In this document: piece by piece, positions 17,972-26,770 of the stretch
Numbering within the stretch: the first letter of the stretch is position 1
Layout: every line of letters begins with the position of its first letter
Source of the DNA: an uncultured Coprococcus sp.
GTDB taxonomy: Bacteria > Bacillota > Clostridia > Lachnospirales > Lachnospiraceae
Assembly: GCA_947632705.1 (NCBI GenBank)
Contig: CANRQE010000013.1
Location: 1-51,378, forward strand
DNA length: 51,378 bases
Direction: 5' to 3'
Program-made: the position numbers and the translations under genes
Notes under the pieces: generated by a model
What the model was told of the DNA's origin: nothing
Database searches by the model: none
Seen by the model: only the letters and a program-made list of their open reading frames with translations

Positions 17972-19006
17972 ATGAAAAAAGTCAATTTGATCATTCCCTG
18001 CTACAATGAGGAAGAAGCCCTTCCTCTGTTTGCAGGGGAGCTGAACAAAGTAATGGAACAACTAAATACCGCAGATGATCATTCCGCCTCCCGGCAATCA
18101 GGCGGCACAGAGATTTCCGGAATAAAGGATGACAGGGATGTATCCGGTCAGGCATATGAATTTGAAATTCTGCTGATTAACGACGGATCCACGGATGCCA
18201 CCCTGCAGGTCATGCAGGATATCTGTACAAAAGATTCCCGTTATAAATATCTCTCCTTTTCAAGGAATTTCGGTAAAGAAGCGGCAATGTATGCCGGATT
18301 CTGCAATTCCGACGGAGACTATGTGGCGGTCATGGATGCCGATATGCAGGATCCGCCGTCGCTGCTGCCCCGGATGTTACACTGTCTGGAAACCGAAGAT
18401 TATGACAGTGTTGCAACCAGACGGGTAACCAGACTTGGAGAACCGCCAATCCGCTCCTTTTTTGCCAGAGCATTTTATAAACTGATCAATAAGATATCGG
18501 ATGCAAATGTTGTGGACGGTGCAAGAGATTTCCGTCTGATGAAAAGGAATATGGTAGATGCAATTGTCTCCATGTGTGAATCCAACCGTTTTTCCAAGGG
18601 TATTTTCGGCTGGATCGGATTTAAAACAAAATGGATAGAATTTGAAAATGTGAATCGGATTGCCGGAGAAACAAAATGGAACTTTTGGGGATTGCTGAAA
18701 TATGCTATTGACGGGATTATCAATTTTTCTGAAACCCCTATGTCAATAGCGTCAGGACTGGGTGTTACCTGCACCGCCATTTCTTTTATCATGATTCTGT
18801 TTATCATCATACGAAAACTGGCTTTCGGAGATGCGGTTGCCGGTTGGCCATCCCTGGTCTGCATCATTTTGTTCGTCGCAGGCTTACAATTTCTCTGTAT
18901 AGGCATTATGGGCAAATACCTGTCCAAAACCTATATGGAAGTAAAAAAACGTCCCCATTATATTATTTCAGAGACGAATAAAGAAAATGTGGAAAAGATA
19001 AATTAA
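17972..19006 (+). CDS. GT2 family glycosyltransferase with two C-terminal TM segments
   Basis: 344-aa membrane-attached GT-A glycosyltransferase of the GtrB/DPM1-like class, which loads a sugar from a nucleotide donor onto undecaprenyl phosphate. It starts LIIPCYNEEEALP, has the DXD region VMDADMQDPP and the acceptor region VDGARDFRLM. Two TM helices lie near 255-280 and 290-315. A hydrophilic insert of about 27 residues (33-60, rich in Ser/Asp/Gly) separates the first two nucleotide-binding elements and is unusual for the family. It follows thrS by 10 bp with its own GAGG site, so it is probably under the T-box too. The sugar is unknown. Confidence 0.88.
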   Translation: MKKVNLIIPCYNEEEALPLFAGELNKVMEQLNTADDHSASRQSGGTEISGIKDDRDVSGQAYEFEILLINDGSTDATLQVMQDICTKDSRYKYLSFSRNFGKEAAMYAGFCNSDGDYVAVMDADMQDPPSLLPRMLHCLETEDYDSVATRRVTRLGEPPIRSFFARAFYKLINKISDANVVDGARDFRLMKRNMVDAIVSMCESNRFSKGIFGWIGFKTKWIEFENVNRIAGETKWNFWGLLKYAIDGIINFSETPMSIASGLGVTCTAISFIMILFIIIRKLAFGDAVAGWPSLVCIILFVAGLQFLCIGIMGKYLSKTYMEVKKRPHYIISETNKENVEKIN

Positions 19007-19054
19007 AAATTGCCGGAGATTGTACAGATTCCTTTGCACAACCTCCGGCAATTT
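19007..19054. terminator. Bidirectional terminator between the GT2 gene and pgm
   Basis: AAATTGCCGGAG (19007-19018) pairs with CTCCGGCAATTT (19043-19054), with a further TTGT/ACAA pairing inside. A- and T-rich flanks let it serve the convergent genes on both strands. Confidence 0.85.
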
Positions 19055-19126
19055 CATTGTTTCAATGATATAAGAAAATCTATCACAATAGCTTTCTGCT
19101 GCATCACTGTAATAAATAAAACCGCA

Positions 19127-20875
19127 CTATTTCTCCAGTATATCATGAATCAGCTCCATAACCTTCTCGCCAAAATCGGCGGAAAGCTTGTGTGCTCCCT
19201 CATAAGAATCACCCTTCACACCATAATAGAATTTCAATTTTGGTTCCGTTCCGGATGGTCTGACTGCCAGCCATGCATCCTCCTCCAATTCATAATACAG
19301 CACATTCGCATTTGCAAAGCCGGTTGGTTTTACCTCTCCGGTTTCAAGATTTTTGATATGCTCCAGACGGTAATCTCTGATGACCTTTGTCTTATAACCG
19401 GCGATGCTAAGCGGCGGTTCCTCTCTAAGCACATTCATAATGTGTCCGATCTTCTTGGAGCCTTCCACTCCCTTTAGAGTAATGGTCTGAATATCATCCA
19501 CATAATAGCCATATTTCTCATACATATCCATCATGGCATCCCACAAGGTCTTGCCCTGTGTTTTATAATATGCGGCTGCCTCACAGAGCGCCATGGTTGC
19601 AACAATTGCATCCTTATCCCGGGCATGAGTACCGATCAGGCATCCATAGCTTTCCTCAAATCCAAACAGATATGTGCCTTTCCCCTTCTGTTCAAATTTC
19701 AGGATCTCCCGGCCGATATTCTTAAAGCCTGTAAAGCATTCGATCAAGTCCACCTGATAATATCTTGCAATGGCATCTACCAGATTCGTTGTAACAATCG
19801 TTTTGATGATCGCTCCGTCTTCAGGAAGTCCATGAAGCGCTTTCATCTGGCTGACTTCATATTCGCACAGCAGACTGCCCGACATATTTCCGGTAAATTC
19901 CTTATACTCGCCTGTTGCCGTATCCTTTGCATAGATTCCGAGTCGGTCTGCATCCGGGTCCGTTGCCAGTACCAGATCGGCGTCCACCTCTTTTGCCAGC
20001 TTCAAAGCAAGCGTAAATGCCTCCTTTGCTTCCGGATTCGGATATGCAACGGTTGGGAAATTCCCGTCCGGCAGCTCCTGTTCAGGAACAACATAAACAT
20101 TTTGAAATCCGAGTTCCGCAAGCACTCTTCTTGCCGGAATATTTCCCGTTCCGTGAAGCGGTGTATATACAATTTTTAAATCTTTTCCAACCTCATCGAT
20201 TGCCTGCTTGTGTAATACGAGCTTCTTCAGCTCTGCTATATATGCATCATCCACTTCAGAACCGATCGTAATCAGCAGACCAGCCTGTATGGCTTCGTCC
20301 ATATCCATCGTCTTTGTGTCGGCAAAATCTGTGATGTCCTTCACTTCCGCCATAATACCTGTATCGTTGGGAGCCGTAATCTGCGCACCATCTTCCCAGT
20401 ATACCTTATATCCGTTATACTCCGGAGGATTGTGACTGGCCGTTACATTGATTCCGGCAACACATCCCAGATATCTGACAGCAAATGACAGTTCCGGCGT
20501 AGGTCTCAAGGATTCAAATCTGTATGCCTTAATTCCATTTGCAGCAAGACAAAGAGCCGCTTCCATAGAAAACTCTGGAGACATTTTTCTCGAGTCATAT
20601 GCAATCGCAACGCCCTGATTTTGCTTACCTGCTTTTTTAATATAATTGGCAAGTCCCTGTGTTGCTTTGCGTACGACATATCTATTCATCCTGTTTGTTC
20701 CTGCACCGATAATCCCTCTTAAGCCTGCAGTACCAAATACCAGATCACAGTAAAATCTTTCCTCTATCTCCTTCTCATCATCGCGGATAGCTGCAAGCTC
20801 ATCCTTTGTCTCCTGATCAAACAATGGATTGTTGACCCACTGCTCATACACCTGTTTATAATTATATTCATTCAT
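19127..20875 (-). CDS. pgm: Phosphoglucomutase / phosphomannomutase
   Basis: 582-aa alpha-D-phosphohexomutase interconverting glucose-1-P and glucose-6-P. The catalytic phosphoserine is in NVTASHNPPEYNGYK. The metal loop is in ATDPDADRLG, the sugar loop in GFEESYG, and the phosphate-binding C-terminal domain has RPSGTEPKLK. The length fits the long Firmicute PgcA type. Start taken at the ATG at 20875, 7 bp after AGGAGG; a GTG one codon upstream is possible. Its own promoter overlaps the end of the upstream CotS-like gene. It links glycogen breakdown (glgP) and envelope sugar synthesis to glycolysis. Confidence 0.95.
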   Translation of the reverse strand: MNEYNYKQVYEQWVNNPLFDQETKDELAAIRDDEKEIEERFYCDLVFGTAGLRGIIGAGTNRMNRYVVRKATQGLANYIKKAGKQNQGVAIAYDSRKMSPEFSMEAALCLAANGIKAYRFESLRPTPELSFAVRYLGCVAGINVTASHNPPEYNGYKVYWEDGAQITAPNDTGIMAEVKDITDFADTKTMDMDEAIQAGLLITIGSEVDDAYIAELKKLVLHKQAIDEVGKDLKIVYTPLHGTGNIPARRVLAELGFQNVYVVPEQELPDGNFPTVAYPNPEAKEAFTLALKLAKEVDADLVLATDPDADRLGIYAKDTATGEYKEFTGNMSGSLLCEYEVSQMKALHGLPEDGAIIKTIVTTNLVDAIARYYQVDLIECFTGFKNIGREILKFEQKGKGTYLFGFEESYGCLIGTHARDKDAIVATMALCEAAAYYKTQGKTLWDAMMDMYEKYGYYVDDIQTITLKGVEGSKKIGHIMNVLREEPPLSIAGYKTKVIRDYRLEHIKNLETGEVKPTGFANANVLYYELEEDAWLAVRPSGTEPKLKFYYGVKGDSYEGAHKLSADFGEKVMELIHDILEK

Positions 20876-20929
20876 CACACTGCCTCCTGCGAGCTGCTAT
20901 TGTAAAAATAACAAAGTCCGATATCCCAT

Positions 20930-20958
20930 ATTATAACCTTAATTTGTCATCTTGTGAA
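20930..20958 (-). promoter_or_regulatory. Promoter of pgm
   Basis: Minus strand TTCACA (20953-20958), a 17-bp spacer and TATAAT (20930-20935). The -35 lies inside the last codons of the upstream CotS-like gene. Confidence 0.6.
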
Positions 20959-21934
20959 CCCCGTAATAATATGAAAATTCATTTAAAATTTTCTGTTTTT
21001 CTTGTTCATCTTCAATAACTTTTTCCAGCTTTTCTATATTGGCAGGTGATATCCAGCTCTTTTTGGAATTCATATAACGGTTACTGATTTTCCAGAATTT
21101 TTCAGGATATCGATACATCATATATATAAAAGAATAGTCATCTTCATTCAATGGAATCACTTTTTCATATTCAGAAATAATCTTTACAATCAGATTAAAA
21201 TTGTAATTATTCTTCTCCATAACCTTTCGGATGAACTGGTACAGATCGATCAGCTGATATCCGGCATGAAATCTGTCAAAATTGGTTGTTGCAACAAACC
21301 CGTCACAAAACAATACGCTGTGATAATTATATCCCCCGTGACAATAGCCGATCCGTCCCAGAACAGAGCTCATGCTGCTTTGCTCCATCATGGATTCACA
21401 CTCTGCGGCCTGCTGATAAAAATAGTCAAATGCTTTTATATACATCAACTCAAAATCATTTTTGGCAGAACGCGTGGAAATAAAATTCCGGATTTTTTTC
21501 ATTTCCTGCCGCTTTTTCTGAAAATTCCCCGGTGTCTTATAAGCATATGTCTTATCCTCACGGGAAAACAGTTCCCGTCCCTTTATATGAAATTCCGCAA
21601 GATTTTCAGCCGCCTTCCCCAGATCACTTAAATTTCCGGGATTACACTCCCTGCCCTCAAAATACTCTCTGACAACAAAAGGATTGCCATACCTGTCCCA
21701 TGTTACCAGTTCCCCATCCTTATTCTCTATACACCGTTCGATATGGATAAATCCTACATCATACAGATGATCCTTAAACTCCTTTTCTTCCTCCAGTCTT
21801 TTTTCCGTGCCACTTAGAGGCGACACCTGCCTGATCCCTTTGTCTGTCTTAAGTATAATCGCACCTCGTCCTCTTCCTATGCCCAACACATCCATATCGT
21901 ATGCTTCGTATACCTCACACATTTTTTCAGGCAA
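20939..21934 (-). CDS. CotS-family spore coat protein (pseudokinase-like)
   Basis: 331-aa protein of the CotS/YutH family, which adopts an aminoglycoside-phosphotransferase fold and is found in the spore coat. The catalytic-loop motif HGDxxxxN reads HGGYNYHS, so both the catalytic Asp and the metal-binding Asn are replaced. The usual DFD reads NFD. Kinase activity is therefore unlikely. Start taken at TTG 21934 because AGGAGGGG lies 7 bp upstream; the next ATG (21922) is too far from any ribosome site. A CATACAAT element fitting a sporulation sigma-E/K -10 lies at 22007-22014, consistent with mother-cell expression. Coat location is inferred from family. Confidence 0.75.
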   Translation of the reverse strand: MPEKMCEVYEAYDMDVLGIGRGRGAIILKTDKGIRQVSPLSGTEKRLEEEKEFKDHLYDVGFIHIERCIENKDGELVTWDRYGNPFVVREYFEGRECNPGNLSDLGKAAENLAEFHIKGRELFSREDKTYAYKTPGNFQKKRQEMKKIRNFISTRSAKNDFELMYIKAFDYFYQQAAECESMMEQSSMSSVLGRIGYCHGGYNYHSVLFCDGFVATTNFDRFHAGYQLIDLYQFIRKVMEKNNYNFNLIVKIISEYEKVIPLNEDDYSFIYMMYRYPEKFWKISNRYMNSKKSWISPANIEKLEKVIEDEQEKQKILNEFSYYYGVHKMTN

Positions 21935-22006
21935 AAAAATCCCCTCCTGTTCATATTTTCCTAACGGTATTTATGAATCTTTCATCCTTAATGATACCGA
22001 TAAATA

Positions 22007-22014
22007 ATTGTATG
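22007..22014 (-). promoter_or_regulatory. Possible sigma-E/sigma-K -10 element of the CotS-like gene
   Basis: CATACAAT on the minus strand, about 72 bp before the start codon, matches the -10 of mother-cell sporulation promoters. No strong -35 is visible. A CGGTAT/ATACCG inverted repeat (21965-21998) lies in the leader. Confidence 0.35.
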
Positions 22015-22025
22015 AACAGAAGGGT

Positions 22026-22057
22026 AAAATAATTCTAAGCATCTTAAAAATAATTCT
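22026..22057 (-). repeat. 21-bp-period direct repeat upstream of the CotS-like gene
   Basis: AAAATAATTCT occurs at 22026-22036 and 22047-22057 on the plus strand, exactly 21 bp apart (two helical turns). It sits between the cca stop and the putative sporulation promoter, where a regulator could bind. It could also be chance in A/T-rich DNA. Confidence 0.5.
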
Positions 22058-22063
22058 GAGGTT

Positions 22064-23404
22064 TTATTTTAAATACTGACACCTGACTGTTTCGAGCAGG
22101 GCTTCCCTTGTATTTAACGCAGGATCCTCCAAAACACTGTTAAGCAGCCCTGACAAAATATCTCCCATTTCTTTTCCGGGCTTTATGCCAAGAGCAATCA
22201 GATCATTTCCATTAATAGCAAGATCCCTGATTTTCAGACAGTCTTCATCCTCCAGAATCTCCTGGTACATCGACTCCATTGTTTTAAGTGTATTCCATTT
22301 GTCTTCTTTATGATAATTGCTCTGAGCCATGATATCAGCCCGTTTGATCTGAACATATAATGGGAAAAAATCCGTTCCCATCTTACTCAGCGCATTGCGG
22401 AAGCTTTTCTTTCCGGGGCACTCACCCATTCCATAGTCATGCCATAACACAAGCTTACAGATCGTTTTGACAGAATCATTGTCAAAACGCAGCCGTTTCA
22501 AAACAGTTTCAGCAATCTCAGCACCTATAATACTATGCTTATAAAAATGATCAATGCCGTTTTCATCGGTACTGTGTGCAGCGGGCTTCCCCACATCATG
22601 CAGCAAAGCTCCAAAACGGCAGACGACTGTCGGCTCTACTTCCTTTATCACCTCTATGGTATGCGCCCCCACCGTATACTGATGATGCGGATTGTTCTGT
22701 GACTGCTTCATCATAGCATCAAATTCCGGCAGAATATAAAAAGTAATTCCCATTTCATAGGCATCTACAAGTTTCTCCGGATGCGCAGAAAGCAACAGCT
22801 TTGTAAGCTCCTCCCGGATTCGCTCCGCGCTGATACCGGTCAGATATTTTGCCTGTGCCATCATTGCCTTTTTTGTCTCCGATTCTATCTCGAAATCCAG
22901 CTGTCCTGAAAAACGTACGGCCCGTAAGATACGCAAGGCATCCTCGTCAAACCGTTCCGCAGCACAGCCAACAGCCCGGACCAGCTTTCGCTCCAGATCC
23001 TCACGCCCTCCGAACAAATCAATCACGCCCTGCTTATGGCTGTATGCCATGGCATTGATTGTAAAATCCCGACGCTTTAAGTCCTCCTTTAAGCTCGCCG
23101 TATATTCTACCTGCTCCGGTCTTCGATGATCCGTGTACTTTCCGTCAATCCGATAGGTCGTCACCTCATACCCTTCTTTTCCAAACATCACGGTTACGGT
23201 CCCATGCTTAATACCCGTGTCCAGAGTTCTCCTAAAAAGGGTCTTGACCTGTTCCGGTCTGGCAGAGGTTGTAATATCCCAGTCCTCAGGTATAAGTCCC
23301 AATATACTGTCCCTTACGCAGCCGCCTACAATATAAGCCTCATAGCCTGCCGCCTCTAAAGTAGTAATGATTCTGTTTGCATTTTCCGGCATATCAATCT
23401 TCAT
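22064..23404 (-). CDS. cca: CCA tRNA nucleotidyltransferase
   Basis: 446-aa class II nucleotidyltransferase that builds or repairs the 3' CCA of tRNAs. The head domain has GGCVRDSILG and the metal motif DWDITT; the RNA-binding neck has RRDFTINAMA. An HD domain (LLHDVGKP...HSIIGAEIA) with a C-terminal RNA-binding region follows. This enzyme matters locally because neither tRNA gene in the window encodes CCA. Start taken at the ATG at 23404; its ribosome site is weak, and a TTG at 23416 is an alternative. It lies 59 bp after proS on the same strand and probably shares its promoter. Confidence 0.93.
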   Translation of the reverse strand: MKIDMPENANRIITTLEAAGYEAYIVGGCVRDSILGLIPEDWDITTSARPEQVKTLFRRTLDTGIKHGTVTVMFGKEGYEVTTYRIDGKYTDHRRPEQVEYTASLKEDLKRRDFTINAMAYSHKQGVIDLFGGREDLERKLVRAVGCAAERFDEDALRILRAVRFSGQLDFEIESETKKAMMAQAKYLTGISAERIREELTKLLLSAHPEKLVDAYEMGITFYILPEFDAMMKQSQNNPHHQYTVGAHTIEVIKEVEPTVVCRFGALLHDVGKPAAHSTDENGIDHFYKHSIIGAEIAETVLKRLRFDNDSVKTICKLVLWHDYGMGECPGKKSFRNALSKMGTDFFPLYVQIKRADIMAQSNYHKEDKWNTLKTMESMYQEILEDEDCLKIRDLAINGNDLIALGIKPGKEMGDILSGLLNSVLEDPALNTREALLETVRCQYLK

Positions 23405-23463
23405 ACCTACACCCAACCTATCATTATTTATACCAGAAAGCTGCCGCTATATCCTGCTTTATT

Positions 23464-24900
23464 TTAATATGCTTTACCGAAATAAACCATTACCTTTGCA
23501 GGCTTTCCGCAATGTACACACACATCTGACAATTTTTCCTGTTCAAACGGCATACATCTGGTGGTTGCACCCGTCTCTTCTTTGATTGCTTCCTCGCAGG
23601 CACGCTCTCCACACCACATAGCTTTGATAAAACCCTGCTTTCTTGTCAGAACATCGGTAAAAGCATCCCAGGTTCTTACTTCATGTGTATTTTCATCTCT
23701 ATGGGCAATTGCCCTTGCCAGCATATCTGCCTGCATCTGCTCCAGAATTGCCGCAACTGCTTCTGTAATATTATCCAGAGAAACAATTGTCTTCTCTCTG
23801 TTATCACGTCTTACAACGACAGCCTGATTGGCCTCAATATCCTTTGGTCCGATCTCAATACGTACCGGAATTCCGCGCATCTCCTGCTCAGAGAACTTCC
23901 ATCCCGGACTCTTGTTGGAATCATCTACCTTAACGGAGAACCGGGAAGACAATTCATCACGAAGTGCATATGCCCGGTCCAGTACACCCTCTTTTCTTTG
24001 ATTGACCGGAATTACCATGATCTGCGTCGGTGCAATTCTCGGCGGAAGTACCAGCCCGCTGTCATCCCCATGCACCATAATAATGGCACCGATAATTCTG
24101 GTAGACATTCCCCATGAAGTCTGATGTACATATTGCAGCTTATTGTTCTCATCCGTATATTGAATGTCAAATGCATGTGCAAATCCATCCCCGAAGTTAT
24201 GGCTTGTTCCGGATTGTAATGCTTTCCCGTCATGCATCAGCGCTTCTATCGTATAGGTGGCATGAGCTCCCGCAAATTTCTCTTTATCTGTCTTACGCCC
24301 CTTGATCATCGGAATTGCAAGGACTTCTTCACAGAAATCGGCATATACGTTCAACATCTGAATCGTTCTCTCTTCGGCCTCTTCCGCCGTGGCATGCGCT
24401 GTATGTCCTTCCTGCCACAAAAACTCCATAGAACGTAAAAACGGTCTGGTCGTCTTCTCCCAGCGGACAACAGAACACCATTGGTTATACAGCTTCGGTA
24501 AATCTCTGTATGATTGGACAATATTAGAATACAGATCACAGAATAATGTCTCGGATGTCGGCCTTACACATAACCGTTCCGGCAGTTCCTCCAGCCCGCC
24601 ATGAGTCACCCATGCAACCTCCGGTGCAAACCCTTCCACATGATCCTTTTCCTTCTGAAGAAGGCTTTCAGGAATAAATAGAGGCATATATACATTCTCT
24701 ACCCCGGTCTCCTTAAATCTCCGGTCCAGCTCCTTCTGAATATTTTCCCAAATGGCATATCCCGCCGGCCGTAAGATCATACAACCCCTGACGCTTGAAT
24801 AATCAACCAACTCTGCCTTCTTTACAACATCCGTATACCACTGGGCAAAATCCTCTTCCATGGAAGTAATTGCTTCTACTAATTTCTTATCATTGGCCAT
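23464..24900 (-). CDS. proS: Prolyl-tRNA synthetase, archaeal/eukaryotic type
   Basis: 478-aa class II synthetase of the short type without the bacterial INS editing insert. Motif 2 is in [11 protein letters not shown], followed by [21 protein letters not shown], the [20 protein letters not shown] region and motif 3. A C-terminal extension follows the anticodon domain and ends in a Tyr ([10 protein letters not shown]), as usual for this branch, with Cys pairs for zinc. Start follows AAGGAG. It has its own promoter at 24954-24982. Many Clostridia carry this type instead of or beside the long bacterial ProS. Confidence 0.95.
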   Translation of the reverse strand: MANDKKLVEAITSMEEDFAQWYTDVVKKAELVDYSSVRGCMILRPAGYAIWENIQKELDRRFKETGVENVYMPLFIPESLLQKEKDHVEGFAPEVAWVTHGGLEELPERLCVRPTSETLFCDLYSNIVQSYRDLPKLYNQWCSVVRWEKTTRPFLRSMEFLWQEGHTAHATAEEAEERTIQMLNVYADFCEEVLAIPMIKGRKTDKEKFAGAHATYTIEALMHDGKALQSGTSHNFGDGFAHAFDIQYTDENNKLQYVHQTSWGMSTRIIGAIIMVHGDDSGLVLPPRIAPTQIMVIPVNQRKEGVLDRAYALRDELSSRFSVKVDDSNKSPGWKFSEQEMRGIPVRIEIGPKDIEANQAVVVRRDNREKTIVSLDNITEAVAAILEQMQADMLARAIAHRDENTHEVRTWDAFTDVLTRKQGFIKAMWCGERACEEAIKEETGATTRCMPFEQEKLSDVCVHCGKPAKVMVYFGKAY

Positions 24901-24924
24901 GATAATTCTCCTTCAACAATCTAT

Positions 24925-24982
24925 GGTGGAAACCACCTCGTAATAATAGTATCATTATATATAGTCGTTTCTATATTTTCAA
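24925..24982 (-). promoter_or_regulatory. Promoter and short leader hairpin of proS
   Basis: Minus strand TTGAAA (24977-24982), 17-bp spacer, TATAAT (24954-24959). A small GGTGG/CCACC hairpin (24925-24937) lies in the leader; no T-box consensus is present. Confidence 0.7.
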
Positions 24983-25049
24983 GAAAATTTTATGGACTTG
25001 AAAAATCTCTGAAGCATAAAGACGATGCCGGAGGATCCCCTCCTTTTAA

Positions 25050-25751
25050 TTAAAATTCATCCAGTTCAATGACTTCAAATGCCGTTCCTGTCGGTTCATC
25101 CTTGAATACCATATGCTCTCCTGTCACCGGATGATCAAATTCCAGTCTGGATGCATGAAGACCGATCTGCTTATATTCCTTTCTGACCTTCTGAAACTTT
25201 GGATTATATTTGGTATCTCCCCAGATCCCTGCCTTTCTGCCTGCCATCTGAACCCGGATCTGATGATGCCGCCCTGTCACCAGCGTAATCAGAACATAGC
25301 TTAAAACCCCCTGATCCGTCTCCATCACATCCAATATCTCATATTCCAGTTCTGCATATTTCGCACCCGGCGTATCCCTGGACACGATTGTTGTTACATT
25401 CTTCTTTGCATCATGAAGCAGATAGTCTTTTAATACTCCTTCTTCTGCCGGAAGCTCTCCGGTCAGAATGGCCTGATAATATTTTGTCATCTCTCCATCT
25501 TCACTCTGCCTTGACAGTTCCGCTGCTGCCTCCTTCGTCTTTGCAAATACCATAATTCCGCTTACCGGTCTGTCTAATCTGTGAATTGCTGCCAGATAAG
25601 GCTCTTCCCTCCGTTTTTCCTGTTCATAAATCCGAAGCTTTAACATGCTGATCATGTCTTCAGAATTTGTCCTGTCGGATTGTGACGGTACACCATATGG
25701 TTTTACGCATACAATGATACTGTCATCTTCGTATAATATATTCAGCTTCAT
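25050..25751 (-). CDS. RluA-family RNA pseudouridine synthase
   Basis: 233-aa pseudouridine synthase with the catalytic Asp in HRLDRPVSG (near residue 60) and the RluA motif RHHQIRVQMA. There is no N-terminal S4 domain, so it is a short RluA-type enzyme modifying rRNA or tRNA. The target base cannot be told. AAGGGG upstream of the ATG serves as ribosome site. The 5' flank carries one copy of the hairpin element described at 25799-25840. Confidence 0.92.
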   Translation of the reverse strand: MKLNILYEDDSIIVCVKPYGVPSQSDRTNSEDMISMLKLRIYEQEKRREEPYLAAIHRLDRPVSGIMVFAKTKEAAAELSRQSEDGEMTKYYQAILTGELPAEEGVLKDYLLHDAKKNVTTIVSRDTPGAKYAELEYEILDVMETDQGVLSYVLITLVTGRHHQIRVQMAGRKAGIWGDTKYNPKFQKVRKEYKQIGLHASRLEFDHPVTGEHMVFKDEPTGTAFEVIELDEF

Positions 25752-25798
25752 TCGTTATCCCCTTTCTTACATACGTTTATTTTATTTCAACGATATTG

Positions 25799-25840
25799 CG
25801 TACAGCTACTGCTCAAGCAGGGTGCTCATTTTTTTATTTT
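25799..25840 (+). repeat. Hairpin element, copy A
   Basis: 33-nt sequence beginning CGTACAGCTACTGCTCAAGC and ending CTCATTT, followed by a T-rich tract. It is repeated at 25937-25969 with two differences. A CTGC/GCAG hairpin with a TCAA loop plus the T-run resembles a rho-independent terminator on the plus strand. Unlike copy B it lacks the long left arm and a clear promoter. Confidence 0.6.
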
Positions 25841-25882
25841 AAGTTTCCTTTTACTAATCGTTATTTCCAATCAAAAAGTATC

Positions 25883-25911
25883 TTGACATTTAGTCCCTTA
25901 CAATATAATAT
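25883..25911 (+). promoter_or_regulatory. Promoter driving hairpin element copy B
   Basis: TTGACA (25883-25888), 17-bp spacer and TAATAT (25906-25911); TATAAT in the overlapping register (25904-25909) would have a 15-bp spacer. The predicted start near 25917 falls at the base of the hairpin. Confidence 0.6.
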
Positions 25912-25916
25912 CATAG

Positions 25917-25977
25917 AAAAGAAATGGGTTTGTTACCGTACAGCTACTGCTCAAGCGGGGTACTCATTTCTTTTTTA
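25917..25977 (+). ncRNA. Candidate ~60-nt small RNA (hairpin element, copy B)
   Basis: Behind a good sigma-A promoter, GAAATGGGT (25921-25929) pairs with ACTCATTTC (25962-25970, one G-U) to close a single long stem-loop holding the repeated 33-nt core, followed at once by a T-run (25971-25976). Promoter, hairpin and U-tract leave room for no protein, so a stable small RNA is the simplest reading. It is antisense to the last 14 nt of the adjoining minus-strand gene. No known RNA family recognised. Confidence 0.5.
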
Positions 25978-26449
25978 TATTTATAGCATCATACAAATAC
26001 AACTTCTCATCACTTGAATGACGAATCAATATTTCAATCTGAAAAAAATTATAGCGGATTATAATTCCCTGCTTATCAAATACAGGCAGAGCAAAATTTG
26101 AAGTATATCTATACCATCCATATTTCGCATCGATTGCATGTTTTCTCTTTAAATTCTCCTGAAATCTTTTATTACCCGCAATTTCTATAAGTGCTGAAAT
26201 ATTTTGTGCTGCGTTTGCTTTTGCTTTAGCCGCAGTTCCTTTTAAACGCATAGTATCATTTGAGTTGCAAAATTCATCCGGGAAATCGGTCCCTATATGT
26301 ATCTCCTCTAAGGTCTCAGCAATTACAAAACTACTGCCTACATATTTTTTCAGATATTTTTCTACCTCTTTCCAATTGATCCTTCGCCTTCCTTTAAAGA
26401 GAATTTCATTAATATAAACAACCTTTTCTCCATTCTCATATTTCGTAAT
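25964..26449 (-). CDS. Hypothetical protein, polyvalent-protein/toxin-like, no standard start codon
   Basis: The open frame runs from just after the upstream repressor gene to a TGA at 25964-25966, about 162 aa. It has the pattern KYENGEKVVYINEILFKG, LKGTAAKAKANA, YGWYRYTSNFALPV and a C-terminal YLYDAINIKKK. I associate this layout with domains of large phage/ICE polyvalent proteins, but from memory only. There is no ATG, GTG or TTG before the Met at 26251, which would remove the N-terminal half. AGAGGGG lies just before ATA-ATT at 26452-26447, so ATT/ATA initiation or loss of the original start codon is likely. It follows the XRE gene directly, as the second gene of a toxin-antitoxin pair would. 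Confidence 0.45.
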   Translation of the reverse strand: MTKYENGEKVVYINEILFKGRRRINWKEVEKYLKKYVGSSFVIAETLEEIHIGTDFPDEFCNSNDTMRLKGTAAKAKANAAQNISALIEIAGNKRFQENLKRKHAIDAKYGWYRYTSNFALPVFDKQGIIIRYNFFQIEILIRHSSDEKLYLYDAINIKKK

Positions 26450-26460
26450 TATCCCCTCTG

Positions 26461-26745
26461 CTATTCATTTGTAGTTTTCTTTTCATCGCTTTCCAAACTC
26501 AGCTTCACCCTCAGGTTCAGGCTCTTTGCATACCTCACAAGGCTGTCAAGAGAGGCTTCACTCCGTTTTCCCTCTATTCTTGCGATATTTGCACGTTTCA
26601 TTCCCGTCATATCCGCGACATCCTGCTGCGTCATATGAATATACTTCCTATAAGCTACCAGCTGATTCACAATATCGTCCGTAATCCTCTTGGACGTCTG
26701 TTCGACCAGAATCTGTTCTTCACCGTCTCCGTACATGTAATCCAT
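26461..26745 (-). CDS. XRE-family HTH regulator, probable antitoxin-like repressor
   Basis: 94-aa protein with one helix-turn-helix of the XRE/Cro type (about 36-88: TQQDVADMTGMKRANIARIEGKR). The short acidic N-terminus could contact a partner. The ribosome site AGGGG lies ahead of the ATG. An 18-bp perfect palindrome (26771-26788) in front suggests autoregulation. The next ORF opens within the last codons of this gene, so the two are probably one transcript with translational coupling. It could be an antitoxin of a HigA-like pair or a stand-alone repressor. Confidence 0.75.
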   Translation of the reverse strand: MDYMYGDGEEQILVEQTSKRITDDIVNQLVAYRKYIHMTQQDVADMTGMKRANIARIEGKRSEASLDSLVRYAKSLNLRVKLSLESDEKKTTNE

Positions 26746-26770
26746 GGCAATTCCCCTTTTCTATAATATG

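Noticed and set aside
24925..24937. Riboswitch in the proS leader
   Set aside because: Only a 5-bp hairpin; no T-box or other known riboswitch consensus.
25799..25977. CRISPR-like pair of repeats
   Set aside because: Only two copies, 138 bp apart, with mismatches, internal hairpin and U-tract; no cas genes nearby.
25796..26017. Plus-strand frame with a repeated TATAQAG peptide across both hairpin copies
   Set aside because: The peptide repeat is just the repeated DNA; no ribosome site, and the promoter and terminator lie inside the frame.
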